In this document: positions 16,582 to 28,843 of the stretch, in pieces
Layout of the letters: every line of letters begins with the position of its first letter
How positions within the stretch are numbered: position 1 is the stretch's first letter
Assembly: GCA_002238765.1 (NCBI GenBank)
Contig: MPMZ01000001.1
Location: 112,721 to 176,720 of the forward strand
DNA length: 64,000 bases
Source of the DNA: Nitrospira sp. bin75
GTDB taxonomy: Bacteria; Nitrospirota; Nitrospiria; Nitrospirales; UBA8639
Direction of reading: 5' to 3'
Notes under the pieces: model-generated
What the model saw: only the letters and a program-made list of their open reading frames with translations
Told to the model about the DNA's origin: nothing
The model's database searches: none
Translations under genes and position numbers: made by a program

Positions 16582-18508
16582 ATGTCTTTAAAGACACTAA
16601 GCTTGGCAATCGTGTTGATGTTGAACGTGACGCCTATCCATTCTTGCCCAGAAGGTGCCGGGGTTCAGCCCGTCGACCGTCTCGCTCACGAACTACGGGC
16701 AGACACTGCGCGGACGAAACTTTCAGACGCTGATCGACGGCGTGCCGCAGGACACGTCGTTACGGAATGGTCTGCGATCGCTTCAATCCATCGATATTAA
16801 TGCGGTTGAGCAGATCGAGATCATCCGCGGGGGAACGGCTGTCTACGGGTTCGTTGCCGAGGGCGGTTTGATCAACTACATTACCAAAAGGCCGGAGGAC
16901 GGAACAGTCAACGTACTCGTGAGCGGGGGACTGGGTTTTTCAACGGTTCATGCAAATGATTCAATTGTCGGGGACACGCATCTCCAGGTGTCCGGTCGCC
17001 GGGACAAAATCGATTACCTGCTTGACGGAACAGTTGTCGACCGGAGCAACACGTTCGACGCCGATGGCAGAAGTCGTCTGGTGGACCTTGTAGGAAGACA
17101 GGGGGGACTGGATGAATCCAGAGAATATAATCTGCTCGCCAAGCTGGGTTACCAGTTTAACGACAGCCAACGGCTAGAGGCATCATTCAACTACTTCAAT
17201 CTACGGCAGGATGCGGATTACGGCGGCCGGTCCTCGGAGGCGACCGGGGAACTCTATCTTCAACCGCCGATTAAGCCTGAGATCGCGGTGCCGGGAAACG
17301 TTGATGACGTCGATCCAGGTAATGAAACCATGAACTTCAACCTTGTGTATTCCAACGAAGACATTCTGGGCAGCTACCTGAAAATTCAGGGTTACTATCA
17401 GTTTATCGATACGACCTTTACCCTGTTTCTGGGTTTTCTCAATTACGTTGTCGAGTCTAAGAAACTTGGCGTCCGCACAACCGTCAATACGCCGGTCTCA
17501 CTTCCCAATCTCCCGTTCGAGGTCACGTGGGGCCTCGATTATCTGAAAGATGACACCAGCCAGTATGATGTCATGGGTGATGTCGATCCGAACGCAGACC
17601 AGGACGCGATTGCGGGGTTCGGACAGATCGAAATTCCAGTCGGTGAGCTTGGAATCCTGACCGGAGGGATGCGGCACGAAAGTATCTCAATCGACGTGAC
17701 CGGCGCGACGCAAAACGTAACGGGAGAACTTTCCGCATCGGAAACGCTCTTCAATGCCTCTGCGAGCGCGTTTTTGACGGATAATTTGACCTTGTTCGGT
17801 GGATTTTCCGAGTCCTTTTCACCGGGCGACGTGCTTCGGCAGGTAAATGATAATAATGCAACGTTTGCAACCGTCAAAGACGTCGAGTTCGAGTTTGTGC
17901 ATACGAGCAACTACGAGGCCGGCTTGCGCGCAGAGTCCGGGACCTGGAACGCCTCACTCATCGGTTTTTACAGTACTACGGATAATGGGACGAATTTTGA
18001 CGCGGATCTGAATATTGTGACGCAACCGGAACGGATCTATGGGTTGGAAGCATCCGCAAGTGGTCGCCCGGTGAATAAACTTCAGATAGGCGGGACCTTC
18101 ACCTGGATGCACGGCGAGATCGATAATGATGATGATGGGACGTACGATGAGGACCTGCCGTCTTTACGTATCCCCCCGGTCAAGGTAACCGGCTCAGTCA
18201 CCTATGAGTTTCTCGATTGGTTGACCGCCGGGACTCAGGTCTTTTATTCCGGCACACAATCGAACAATTCAGGCTTATTCGGAGGCGGATGCCCCAGTTG
18301 GCTGGATCACTGCTTCGACATTGACAGCTATTTTCTGGTTGATCTGTTCAGCAACATTGCCGTGGGTCCGGGAGTGTTGAATGTCAACGTCACGAATCTG
18401 TTCAACAATGCCTATCTCCCGTTGATCAATCAGGCCTATTATTACCAATTCTCGAACGTGCAGGGGCCGGGGCGTCGAATGACGCTGGCGTACACGATGA
18501 AGTTCTAG
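16582..18508 (+). pseudogene. TonB-dependent siderophore receptor, N-terminally deleted and frameshifted
   Basis: A start with RBS GAGGGAGA (ATG 16582) encodes a signal peptide (MSLKTLSLAIVLMLNVTPIHS), but the receptor continues in a different frame from about 16640. That frame begins LAQKVPGFSPSTVSLTNY and runs open to 18508. It contains the second half of the plug (GRNFQTLIDGVPQDTSL, VEQIEIIRGGTAVYGF) and a complete-looking beta-barrel with a C-terminal aromatic strand (MTLAYTMKF). The TonB box and first half of the plug, about 60-80 residues, are missing. The product cannot be exported or gated normally. A barrel this well preserved suggests a recent loss. Confidence 0.75.
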
Positions 18509-18565
18509 GAGAGGAAGTCCAAGGTCCTCATTTGTCAATTCTGCACGAAGTGTCTGTCCTGAGTC

Positions 18566-18604
18566 GCCCTGCCTTTCCGTCAGAAGGAAAGGCAGGGCTT
18601 TTTA
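18566..18604 (+). terminator. Rho-independent terminator after the TonB receptor
   Basis: Perfect 13-bp stem (18566-18578 with 18586-18598), 7-nt loop, then TTTTTAT. It lies 58 nt after the receptor stop and before the convergent exbD. Confidence 0.92.
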
Positions 18605-18699
18605 TTGAGAAAATAGGGGTTGAGCAGGGGAGTTCCTGGACTATGCTTGCGGGAGAGACAGGTAGCACACCGTCCGGTTTAAGCCGCGAAACCACCAAT

Positions 18700-19113
18700 C
18701 TACGTTGAGGGCTTGTCCGGCTTGGTCGCAATCGCCATGTTGAAGATGCCGGCTTCCCTCACGGCATCCATGACCTCGATCACTTGCCCATGCGAGACGG
18801 CTTCATCGGCGTTGATCACCACCGCGGGTTCTTCCCCATAATACCGGAGATCGTGCAGGCGCAACTCGAGTTCCGAGATCGTGCAGGCGTCTTTATTAAA
18901 GAAGAGTTGGCCCTTGCTCCCGATCGAGAGCGTGACTTGTTCGGGAAGATCATCCGACGCCGAACTGGCCTGCGGCAAGTTCACTTCCATGCCTTTCTGC
19001 AGAGTCATGGACAGCGTGGAGATCATGAAAAACACCAACAGAAAAAACATGGTGTCAATCATGGGAATAATCTCAATCCGGGCTTTTTTCTTTTCAGCCG
19101 CAGCCAGCTTCAT
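18700..19113 (-). CDS. exbD: ExbD/TolR-family biopolymer transport protein
   Basis: 137 aa with one N-terminal TM helix carrying the proton-path Asp (IEIIPMIDTMFFLLVFFMI), then a periplasmic domain (KGMEVNLPQASSA, PAVVINADEAVSHGQVIEVMD). It works with ExbB to energise TonB. Its ATG overlaps the exbB stop (4 nt). TolR is the alternative, but the TonB genes upstream favour ExbD. It is the last gene of the leftward TonB operon. Confidence 0.93.
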   Translation of the reverse strand: MKLAAAEKKKARIEIIPMIDTMFFLLVFFMISTLSMTLQKGMEVNLPQASSASDDLPEQVTLSIGSKGQLFFNKDACTISELELRLHDLRYYGEEPAVVINADEAVSHGQVIEVMDAVREAGIFNMAIATKPDKPST

Positions 19114-19736
19114 GACGGCACCGCCGTAGCCGTTGCTTGCAGGGCTGACTCAGTGCGCGTGGCATAGTGCTCAATCTGTTCGGTGATGTTTTCCGTGCGA
19201 GCCACGAAGTAATTGTAGGGGATGAGAGCCAACACGGCGACGGTAATGCCGCCGGCCGTACAGATGAGGGCCTCGGCGACTCCGCCGGTGACGGCATGCG
19301 GGCTGCCCATTCCTTCAATGGCCATGATGCCGAAGGAATCGATCATCCCGATGATGGTGCCTAACAACCCCAATAACGGGGAGAGCGTAATGATGGTGTC
19401 CAACGACGGAAAACCTCGTTTCATGCGGCTCACCTCGACCAGGCCGGTGGCTTCCATGGCCTTTTCCGGAGCGGCGGAGCGCGAGCGAATGCCCGATGCC
19501 AACACTCGAAGCACGGGATGCGGAGTCTCCTCGCTGAGAGAGAGCGCGTCGTCGAATTTTTTCTCGGCAACCAACTCAATCATCTCATCGGCTTTCTCAG
19601 CGGAAGGGACCTTGTAAAAAAACCATGCCCGTTCAAGAATAATGGCCAAGGCAACCAGCGAGCACAAAATGATGGGAAGCATGAGCAATCCGCCGGCCAT
19701 CAGGACTTTGATGAAAGCAAATGACATGTCAATCAT
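19110..19736 (-). CDS. exbB: ExbB/TolQ/MotA-family proton channel protein
   Basis: 208 aa with three TM segments: residues 8-30 (LMAGGLLMLPIILCSLVALAI), about 112-135 (TIITLSPLLGLLGTIIGM) and 155-178 (VAEALICTAGGITVAVLALIP). GLLGTIIGMIDSF and the ALICTAGGITVAV helix are characteristic of the MotA/TolQ/ExbB channel. Forms the pentameric proton channel with ExbD in the inner membrane. Confidence 0.94.
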   Translation of the reverse strand: MIDMSFAFIKVLMAGGLLMLPIILCSLVALAIILERAWFFYKVPSAEKADEMIELVAEKKFDDALSLSEETPHPVLRVLASGIRSRSAAPEKAMEATGLVEVSRMKRGFPSLDTIITLSPLLGLLGTIIGMIDSFGIMAIEGMGSPHAVTGGVAEALICTAGGITVAVLALIPYNYFVARTENITEQIEHYATRTESALQATATAVPS

Positions 19737-19766
19737 GGCTTGTGATCCTTATGGTTGAAATGGAGT

Positions 19767-20673
19767 TTAGCCTTGTTTGCTTAAAGAAAACTTGATGGGA
19801 ATGACCACGACGCTTTGAATGGGAATGTTCCCGTCCCGTGCGGGGCGGAACCCCCATCTTCTGACTGCCTTGACCGCTGCGTCATCCAGAACTTTACGTC
19901 CGCTGCTTCGCGACACGACGACCTTGCTGGCCCTGCCGTTCTTCTCAACCGTCACGCGAACGAGAACCGTCCCTTCCCACCCGGACTTTTTGGCGATCCG
20001 TGGATACCTGGGATGAATAGAGCGTACCACCCCGACACTGGTCACGGCCTGAGCTTCGCCACGAGCGGCCTGCAGGGTTCTTCTTGAACGGCCGGGAGCC
20101 GTTGCCGGCAAAGACGCGCGTACGATGTGCCGTTGCGCGGCACCTTCCAGGGCGGCGACGGTCGAAAATCCGGGGATGAACATCGATGGCGGTTCCTCAA
20201 CCTTGGTGGTCGTTGTTGGGGCGGAGGTGCTGCGTGACGCGACTTTGGTCAGGTCTCGTGCTTTTAAGGTGTCCGTGGCACGGTTATCCGTAAGAATTCG
20301 CCGTTTTAACGGCTGCGGAGGCGGTTGTTGGGGCGGCGGTTGCGTGTCGACTTTGGGCATCTCGACCGGTTGAGAAATGTCGGGCGGTCTCGGTGCAGGC
20401 TGAACCTGTTTCCGTTGGACGGGCTGCGGTTGCAGCCGTTGAGCCTGGAGCATGGGCGGGGCCTCGGGCGCAGCTTCGGGTTGGGGTGGGGGGGGGGGGC
20501 GGGACTTCAACGAAGGTGACCTTGACCGTCGGCGGGGGCTTTTCGACGTCGAGAGAAAAATGCACGAGACTGATGAGCACGAAAAAGAGGATGTGCAGCA
20601 GAACGGACCACGTCCCGAATCGCAGAAAGGACGATTCCTGCTCGAGAACGTTCATGGAGGCGACGTGGTTCAC
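19767..20673 (-). pseudogene. tonB: TonB energy transducer, frameshifted at a poly-C tract
   Basis: The N-terminal frame (from 20673) gives a TM anchor (WSVLLHILFFVLISLVHF) and KVTFVEVPPPPP. The remaining protein is in another frame: Pro/Gln-rich periplasmic spacer, then a TonB C-terminal domain (HPRYPRIAKKSGWEGTVLVR, VVSRSSGRKVLDDAAV, AVRRWGFRPARDG). The switch is at a run of 12 C on the coding strand (20488-20499). With 11 C the two halves fuse to about 301 aa, PPPPPQPEAAPEAPP. Either replication slippage (phase variation) or a sequence error could cause this. The ATG overlaps the TPR-gene stop. Confidence 0.82.
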
Positions 20674-21725
20674 GACCCAACTTTTTTCAGCAGCTTTTTA
20701 ACCCGGTCGTCCTGGCCGCCGAGTTCGATGTATTTCCGGTATTGTTCGAGGGCGCTATCCGTATCCTTGCGATGAAACTCGTAGAAGACCCCAAGGTTGT
20801 AATAGCCTTCGACCAGGCCCGGGTTCAACTTCAGGGCAGCCAGATAGGCCGCCTCGGCTTCATCGAGCTTGTCGAGGTTTGCCAGGAGCACGCCCAGGTT
20901 GAGCTGCGCTTCAGCATGATTCGGATTCAGGCGGACCACTTCCTGGAAATGGTTCACCGCTTGTTGCGGCTGGTCCTGGGCTTGCATGAGATACCCCAAG
21001 GCGTAATGGGCCTCAAGCAAGTCAGGTGAGATTCCCAAGGCCTTCTCGTACGCCTCGATCGCCTGTTTCTCACTCAGGGACTTTTCAGCCAACTGGGCCA
21101 ACAGGAGCCAGGCCTTGGCGTCCTGAGGATCCTGGCTCGTCAATGTTTGCAGTTCCTTCATCGCCTGGTCCGTATCGCCCTGCATATCATAGAGCGTCGC
21201 CAGGTTAAACAGGGCGGTGAGTTGGCTGGGATCCATTTTCAGCGCGGCCTGGTAGGCGCTGATGGCCTGTTCGCGATCACCCAGTTGGTCATAGGCAAAT
21301 GCCAGGTTCAGTTGCGCATCGGCAAAGCGCGGATAGATCTCGATGGCTTTCTTGAGCACCGTTGCCGCGGCATCCAGGTTCTTCTGATGTTGATAGACCA
21401 GCCCGAGGTCAAAATAGGCCCTGGCGAAATTGGGGTGCAGCTCAACGGCTTTTTTCAGGTGGGTGACGGCCTGATCGGGTTGTTGCAAACCCGTAAACGA
21501 GACGACCCCCAGGAGATGATGCGCGGCTGCAAAACGAGGAAACACGTCCAAGGCCTGTTGCAGGGACTTGGCGGCTTGCTGGAATTCCTGGTTGTTCGCG
21601 TGACTCGCGCCCTGGTTGAACAAGTTTTGGGCTTCATCCGCCGCCAGGCTCGTGAGAGGACCGGCGAGGCATAGCGTGAAGCCCAGGACTCCGATAGACA
21701 TGATTCGTAAGAGTTGTCTGTTCAT
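20670..21725 (-). CDS. exported TPR-repeat protein of the TonB operon
   Basis: 351 aa with a signal peptide (IGVLGFTLCLAGPLTSLAA) and about nine tandem TPR motifs of 34 residues, e.g. AQLNLAFAYDQLGDREQAIS, LEAHYALGYLMQAQDQ, AQLNLGVLLANLDKLDEAEA. A periplasmic protein-protein scaffold. It lies between the receptor gene and tonB, with overlapping start and stop, so a role in receptor or TonB assembly is likely but not shown. Confidence 0.9.
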   Translation of the reverse strand: MNRQLLRIMSIGVLGFTLCLAGPLTSLAADEAQNLFNQGASHANNQEFQQAAKSLQQALDVFPRFAAAHHLLGVVSFTGLQQPDQAVTHLKKAVELHPNFARAYFDLGLVYQHQKNLDAAATVLKKAIEIYPRFADAQLNLAFAYDQLGDREQAISAYQAALKMDPSQLTALFNLATLYDMQGDTDQAMKELQTLTSQDPQDAKAWLLLAQLAEKSLSEKQAIEAYEKALGISPDLLEAHYALGYLMQAQDQPQQAVNHFQEVVRLNPNHAEAQLNLGVLLANLDKLDEAEAAYLAALKLNPGLVEGYYNLGVFYEFHRKDTDSALEQYRKYIELGGQDDRVKKLLKKVGS

Positions 21726-21805
21726 AACGCCTCTATATTGTGTGTAAGGGGTTGGTAATGAAAACGGGATTCCCCACGTTCACATTCAGAAGAAAAACAG
21801 CCCCT

Positions 21806-21846
21806 TCCAGCCCTCTCCCTATGGGAGAGGGTGGAGGTGAGGGTCG
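21806..21846. repeat. dispersed palindromic repeat, CCCTCTCCC...GGGAGAGGG family
   Basis: CCCTCTCCCTATGGGAGAGG is followed by GTGGAGGTGAGGG. Relatives occur at 28746-28789 and 37445-37484. It lies between the receptor and TPR genes and could act as a hairpin in the operon mRNA. Confidence 0.6.
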
Positions 21847-21856
21847 GCCAAGGTCG

Positions 21857-24415
21857 TTAGAATGCATACAACGCCCTCAGGTAATAGAATCCGCCGTTGA
21901 ATCCAAAGGGCGCATACTCCGGATACTTCGTGCCCGAAACCCCTGGCTGTGATCTGTCCGGAAACGACTCGAACAGGTTTTGCGCACCCGCCGAGATCGT
22001 CAGTCCGGTTTTCATGGTGTACGAAGTTTCAAAATCCACGATCCACTGCGGACCGGCGTCGATACGGGTATTATCTCCACCGTCCGTCGTAAACTCCGTA
22101 AAGCCATTGTACATGTAGAGCCGGCCCAGGAACCGCCATGGCCCCTGTCTGTGGTCGCCGGTCAACGTCATTCGGAACCACGGCAGGGTTTTTTCCAACT
22201 GGGTCACCCGCTTGGCATTGATGGCATCCGGATTATTGATATCGGTGACCTCACTCCGATTATAGTTGCCCGCGAACGTCCAGAGGGTGGTCCCTCCGGC
22301 AAACTGCATTGGATAGGTCGCCACGATGTCCACCCCGTTTGTGGTGGTATCGAACGCGTTGGCATAGTAGGCTACCCGGAGGATATCTGTGAAACCCAAG
22401 GATTGGGCGAAAGCTATATCAGAGTCATCCAAAGCAATTTGGGCGCCCCGTGCGATACGATCCCGTACCTGGACCCGGTAGTAGTCGACGGTCACGGACA
22501 GGTCGCCGACGTCCAATACCGTGCCCGCGGACACGTTGAAGGATTTTTCCGGCTTCAGTTCCTCAGCCCCTTTCCGTTGCGCAATCGGATGGCTCGTCGG
22601 ATAGGTTCCTACGTTAGCGAGTCTCCCATCGACGAACGCCGTGGTCACGTTCTGAATGTTCGCCTGTCCTACGGTCGGGGCACGGAATCCCGTGCTGACC
22701 GAGCCGCGAAGCGCCATCATGGACGTGGCCTGCCAACGGGTGTTGAACTTGCCGTTCAGGGTGTCGCCGAAGGTTTCGAATTTCTCATACCGTCCGGCCA
22801 CGCCGACCAGCAGGTCCTTGGACAGGTTGGTTTCCAAATCGATATAGCCGGCGTAGCTGCCCCGGTTGTTTGTCACCGCGATGTCGGGATGAAAGCCGGC
22901 AAATCCGTTGGACCCGATGCCGAAGCCCTGCGCTGCAAGACCTCCGGGACTCTCGTCGATGAACCAGGAATTCCTCCCGCCGGCTGTCACCTCGAATTGC
23001 TCCACTCGATACTCCAAGCCGAGGCCGACGTTCAGGGGTGAGGGGAGCATGGCGGTCCGCAGTGACCTGGAGAGATCGAGGTTGATCGTGTGATCCGTCT
23101 CCGTGTACATGCCCGGATTGTATTCCGTCGGTATATTGGTTCGCATCGCGGCGAGTTGCGGATTGATGGTGTTCCTCATGAAGAAGTCCGTGCTGTGCTG
23201 ACCGAGCACGGCGCTGAGGTCATAGTGCCAGTCGGAGATGTCCCCGCGAATACCCACGGCCGCGCTCCAGTCGCGCACCGTCCCCCCGAAAAACGGGGTA
23301 AATCCGCCTGGGAACTTTTCGTTGAAAATGAAGCAGTTCTCGGGAAGAGACACGTTACTGTAGTCAGCCGCATCGTTCGTCGGCACGACAGGGCAGTCCC
23401 CTTGGGCCGGGTCGAGGTTCGCGACCTTAATTGTGTCTCCAGGTCCGTCGAATACCCCGCCTCGCGTATTGGGATTACGGTAGTAAAATCCGCCTTCTAC
23501 TTTGCGCTGGGCATAGTTGCCCCAGCCGTAGAGTTCGGCCTTGCTGTTCAGTTTCGCCCCGAAGTTGCCGAAGAGTTTGTAGTCATGGAGAACCTGGGGT
23601 GCGCCCCAGACCATGGCATTGGGGCTCCGAGTGAATCTGCTGTTCACCACGTGGCTGTTGCCCGCGTCAATCAGGGCCTGCGCATCGTCGCGTTGGATGC
23701 TGCGGTCGGTCCAGTCTGACGTTCCATACTCGAAGCTGAAGTTGGCAAACCCGGACTGGAGGAACGGGAGGGCCAGGGGCACGCCAAAGTTGCCTGCAAT
23801 ACTGGCGGTGTCGCCGTCTCCCGCATAATACTGGCCCCAGCGGGTTTCCACCGTGCCGCTGTCCGGAGCGTCTTTCAACTCGAAATTCATCACGCCGGCC
23901 ACGGCATCGGACCCGTACTGCGCGGCCGCACCGTCGCGCAGGACTTCCACGCGTTTGAGGGCAATGGCCGGAATCACGGCCAGATCGGGCGCGTGGGCCC
24001 CGTCTGAAATGCCGCCGCCCAGGAACGTCAGGACGGACCCCCGGTGCCGGCGTTTGCCGTTGATCAGGATCAGGGTGGAATCCGGGGGCAGCCCGCGAAG
24101 GTTCGCCGGGCGCACCAGCGTGGCGGCGTCGCCGATGGGCTGCTGGTTGACGTTGTAGGACGGCACGGTGGCCCTCAGGAGGGAGTTCATGTCCCTGACC
24201 CCGTAGTTCCTCATGTCTTTCGCTTCAATCACGTCCACCGGCACCGGAGAATCATGGGCCGAGCGTGTCGGAACACGGGAACCGACCACGATGACTTCTT
24301 CGAGTTTGACGACGTCCGTGTCCTGGCTTGCGGATTCCTGCGCCAGAGACTGTTGAATTGGAATAGCCAACAGACACAACAGCAGAATTGATGGAATGAT
24401 TCGATAATTGTTCAT
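21857..24415 (-). CDS. TonB-dependent outer-membrane receptor
   Basis: 852 aa. Signal peptide (IIPSILLLCLLAIPIQQSLA), TonB-box region TDVVKLEEVIVVGSRVP, plug domain (VPVDVIEAKDMRNYGVRDM, LRGLPPDSTLILINGKRRH, VEVLRDGAAAQYGSDAVAGV), then a 22-strand-type barrel. INGKRRHRGSVLTFLGGG resembles receptors for peptides, sugars or plant compounds rather than classical siderophores, so the substrate is unknown. It lies 22 nt downstream of the double TonB-domain gene and upstream of TPR-tonB-exbBD, a self-contained uptake operon. Confidence 0.93.
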   Translation of the reverse strand: MNNYRIIPSILLLCLLAIPIQQSLAQESASQDTDVVKLEEVIVVGSRVPTRSAHDSPVPVDVIEAKDMRNYGVRDMNSLLRATVPSYNVNQQPIGDAATLVRPANLRGLPPDSTLILINGKRRHRGSVLTFLGGGISDGAHAPDLAVIPAIALKRVEVLRDGAAAQYGSDAVAGVMNFELKDAPDSGTVETRWGQYYAGDGDTASIAGNFGVPLALPFLQSGFANFSFEYGTSDWTDRSIQRDDAQALIDAGNSHVVNSRFTRSPNAMVWGAPQVLHDYKLFGNFGAKLNSKAELYGWGNYAQRKVEGGFYYRNPNTRGGVFDGPGDTIKVANLDPAQGDCPVVPTNDAADYSNVSLPENCFIFNEKFPGGFTPFFGGTVRDWSAAVGIRGDISDWHYDLSAVLGQHSTDFFMRNTINPQLAAMRTNIPTEYNPGMYTETDHTINLDLSRSLRTAMLPSPLNVGLGLEYRVEQFEVTAGGRNSWFIDESPGGLAAQGFGIGSNGFAGFHPDIAVTNNRGSYAGYIDLETNLSKDLLVGVAGRYEKFETFGDTLNGKFNTRWQATSMMALRGSVSTGFRAPTVGQANIQNVTTAFVDGRLANVGTYPTSHPIAQRKGAEELKPEKSFNVSAGTVLDVGDLSVTVDYYRVQVRDRIARGAQIALDDSDIAFAQSLGFTDILRVAYYANAFDTTTNGVDIVATYPMQFAGGTTLWTFAGNYNRSEVTDINNPDAINAKRVTQLEKTLPWFRMTLTGDHRQGPWRFLGRLYMYNGFTEFTTDGGDNTRIDAGPQWIVDFETSYTMKTGLTISAGAQNLFESFPDRSQPGVSGTKYPEYAPFGFNGGFYYLRALYAF

Positions 24416-24437
24416 GAGGGGCTCTCCCTAGTTTATG

Positions 24438-25577
24438 TTATTCCGCGTTTCTTGTCTCCTCTTCATACTCCTCGAGGTCGAATGTGACGGGCAGGTCGAC
24501 CGCGGAGGAAATGGGATCGTCTCCAACTTTCGCCGGGTCGAATCGCCACGTTTTGACTGACTGTGCGGCGCTCTGGTCAAGCTCGGGAAATCCCGAGCTT
24601 TCTTGAATTGCGACTTGTTCCACGTCCCCGCCGGCACCGACGGTGATCCGTAACACGACCGTGCCTTCCGAGCCTTGCTTCCGAGCCGTTTGCGGATAGT
24701 CGGGACGTTCGGATTTGACCAGTCTGGCGGGTTTCCGCACCTTCACGGGTTCAGGTTCGGGCTCGGGCTCGGGTTCCGGCTCGTCTCGCGAGGCTTGGAT
24801 GCCATACTCGTCAAGATCGAATCTGATGGGCAGGTCGACCACGGCGGACACGCGAAATTCTCCATCTCTCGCCGGGTCGAATCGCCACGTCTTGACTGAC
24901 TGCGCGGCGCTTTCGTCAAGCGCGGGAAACCCCGAGGTCGTTTGAGTTTTGACGTTTCCCACGTCCCCGCCGGGACCGACGGTGATTCGTAACACGACTA
25001 TGCCTTCCCAGCCCTGCGTGCGCGCCACTTGCGGGTACTCGGGACGTTCGGACTTGATCAGTCTGACGGTTTTGCGAAGTGCTTTGCGGTCCGCAATAGA
25101 ATCCCGGGGGAGTTCGGGTTCAGGCCTGTCCCACGGGACGACGGCAGTCCTGAAAATCGTGGCGGCCATGCGGCCGTTGAACGGCACGTCCGTTGAGGTG
25201 TCCATGGCGGCCAGGCTGATGCGGCGTTCCGCCCGGGCAGCCGTCAATCTGACGGATTGCCACAGTCCCTTGCGATCTGCAATGGAATCCCGCATCAGTG
25301 TAGGCCTGTCCGGTGAGGCGATTGAATTTCTGGCAATCGTTCCGGCCATGCGGTTGGCTGCCATGGGGGCGTCGAACGGCATCAACGTCGTGGTATCGGG
25401 TTTGGGTATACTGATTTCCCGCTCTTCTTCATCGGCCAGCGTGTCGGCAATTTCGAGGGTTTCCAGAAATTCGACTGATTGGTCGGGCGAGTCCTGTGCT
25501 TCCGCCGCAGGACAGATAACATATGCCAGCAACGGCACAAGAAGTACCGCCACAGCTTTGGAGAATATAGAAGCCAT
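24438..25577 (-). CDS. exported protein with two tandem TonB C-terminal domains
   Basis: 379 aa from MASIFSKAVAVLL (a TTG 33 nt upstream is less likely). N-terminal hydrophobic signal (VLLVPLLAYVICPAAEA). Two TonB-CTD copies follow: VKSERPEYPQVARTQGWEG...SVKTWRFDPARD, and about 120 residues later VKSERPDYPQTARKQGSEG...SVKTWRFDPAKV, separated by a (EP)n linker. An internal repeat precedes them (RDSIADRKGLWQSVRL and RDSIADRKALRKTVRL). TonB normally has one CTD, an inner-membrane anchor and a Pro-rich spacer. This one ends its hydrophobic segment in AEA, suggesting cleavage and release. It may be a periplasmic TonB-like adaptor. Confidence 0.83.
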   Translation of the reverse strand: MASIFSKAVAVLLVPLLAYVICPAAEAQDSPDQSVEFLETLEIADTLADEEEREISIPKPDTTTLMPFDAPMAANRMAGTIARNSIASPDRPTLMRDSIADRKGLWQSVRLTAARAERRISLAAMDTSTDVPFNGRMAATIFRTAVVPWDRPEPELPRDSIADRKALRKTVRLIKSERPEYPQVARTQGWEGIVVLRITVGPGGDVGNVKTQTTSGFPALDESAAQSVKTWRFDPARDGEFRVSAVVDLPIRFDLDEYGIQASRDEPEPEPEPEPEPVKVRKPARLVKSERPDYPQTARKQGSEGTVVLRITVGAGGDVEQVAIQESSGFPELDQSAAQSVKTWRFDPAKVGDDPISSAVDLPVTFDLEEYEEETRNAE

Positions 25578-25647
25578 TTTGTCTGGTTTTCCGGTTCGTG
25601 AGCAATGCAAATAATATCACTAGTTACGGGCAATGCTTCTACCATAT

Positions 25648-25935
25648 TTAACAAGACTTTTCAAGCGACCGTCCGAGCAGCAGATACAACCTGCCGGTAG
25701 CTTTTTTCCAATCAAAGGTCCTCTGATTTCTTGTGATAACGGGATGCAGGGCAAGGCGGCCTGCAGTGTACCCGTAAGATGTCATGTCGATATACACGAG
25801 GGTTGAGCAAGGCCGCAAGACCACATTGCGCCCGATCGTGCAATAAATCAACGGGTCCGTGGTTGATTCATGAACCCATTCAGGTATATTACTAGCTGAA
25901 AACGTGTTTTGGATCAAACGATTAATTCTGTTCAT
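25648..25935 (-). CDS. hypothetical protein upstream of the TonB operon (doubtful)
   Basis: 95 aa, ATG with GGGGGTGG upstream, on the operon strand about 70 nt before the double TonB-domain gene. No signal peptide or known motif; composition is mixed ([19 protein letters not shown]). It could be a short regulatory gene or a chance frame. No riboswitch or clear operator was recognised in 25611-25982. Confidence 0.3.
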   Translation of the reverse strand: MNRINRLIQNTFSASNIPEWVHESTTDPLIYCTIGRNVVLRPCSTLVYIDMTSYGYTAGRLALHPVITRNQRTFDWKKATGRLYLLLGRSLEKSC

Positions 25936-25982
25936 GCCACCCCCAAAATGACGTTCATTCCTCCAGAGGTCTTGACCCCATC

Positions 25983-28706
<2,724 letters not shown>

Positions 28707-28745
28707 GTGACGAAAATTCTCTTTCTTCCCTCTCCAGCCCTAGTC

Positions 28746-28789
28746 TTCCTCGCCCCCCTGCGGGGGGAGAGGATTGAGGTGAGGGGGGA
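28746..28789. repeat. dispersed palindromic repeat, GC-rich hairpin
   Basis: CGCCCCCCTGCGGGGGGAGAGG is followed by ATTGAGGTGAGGGG. Same family as 21806-21846 and 37445-37484. It lies between secA and a nucleotidyltransferase-like gene and may help terminate secA transcription. Confidence 0.55.
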
Positions 28790-28843
28790 TGCGAATTTGG
28801 GTGCACACAATTTCCTGAAGAACCAACAGAATAGCTCACCTCC

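Noticed and set aside
21980..23041. 353-codon plus-strand frame opposite the TonB receptor
   Set aside because: Antisense shadow; no RBS or family features.
25611..25982. Cobalamin riboswitch ahead of the TonB receptor operon
   Set aside because: No B12-box-like conserved core could be found in this stretch.
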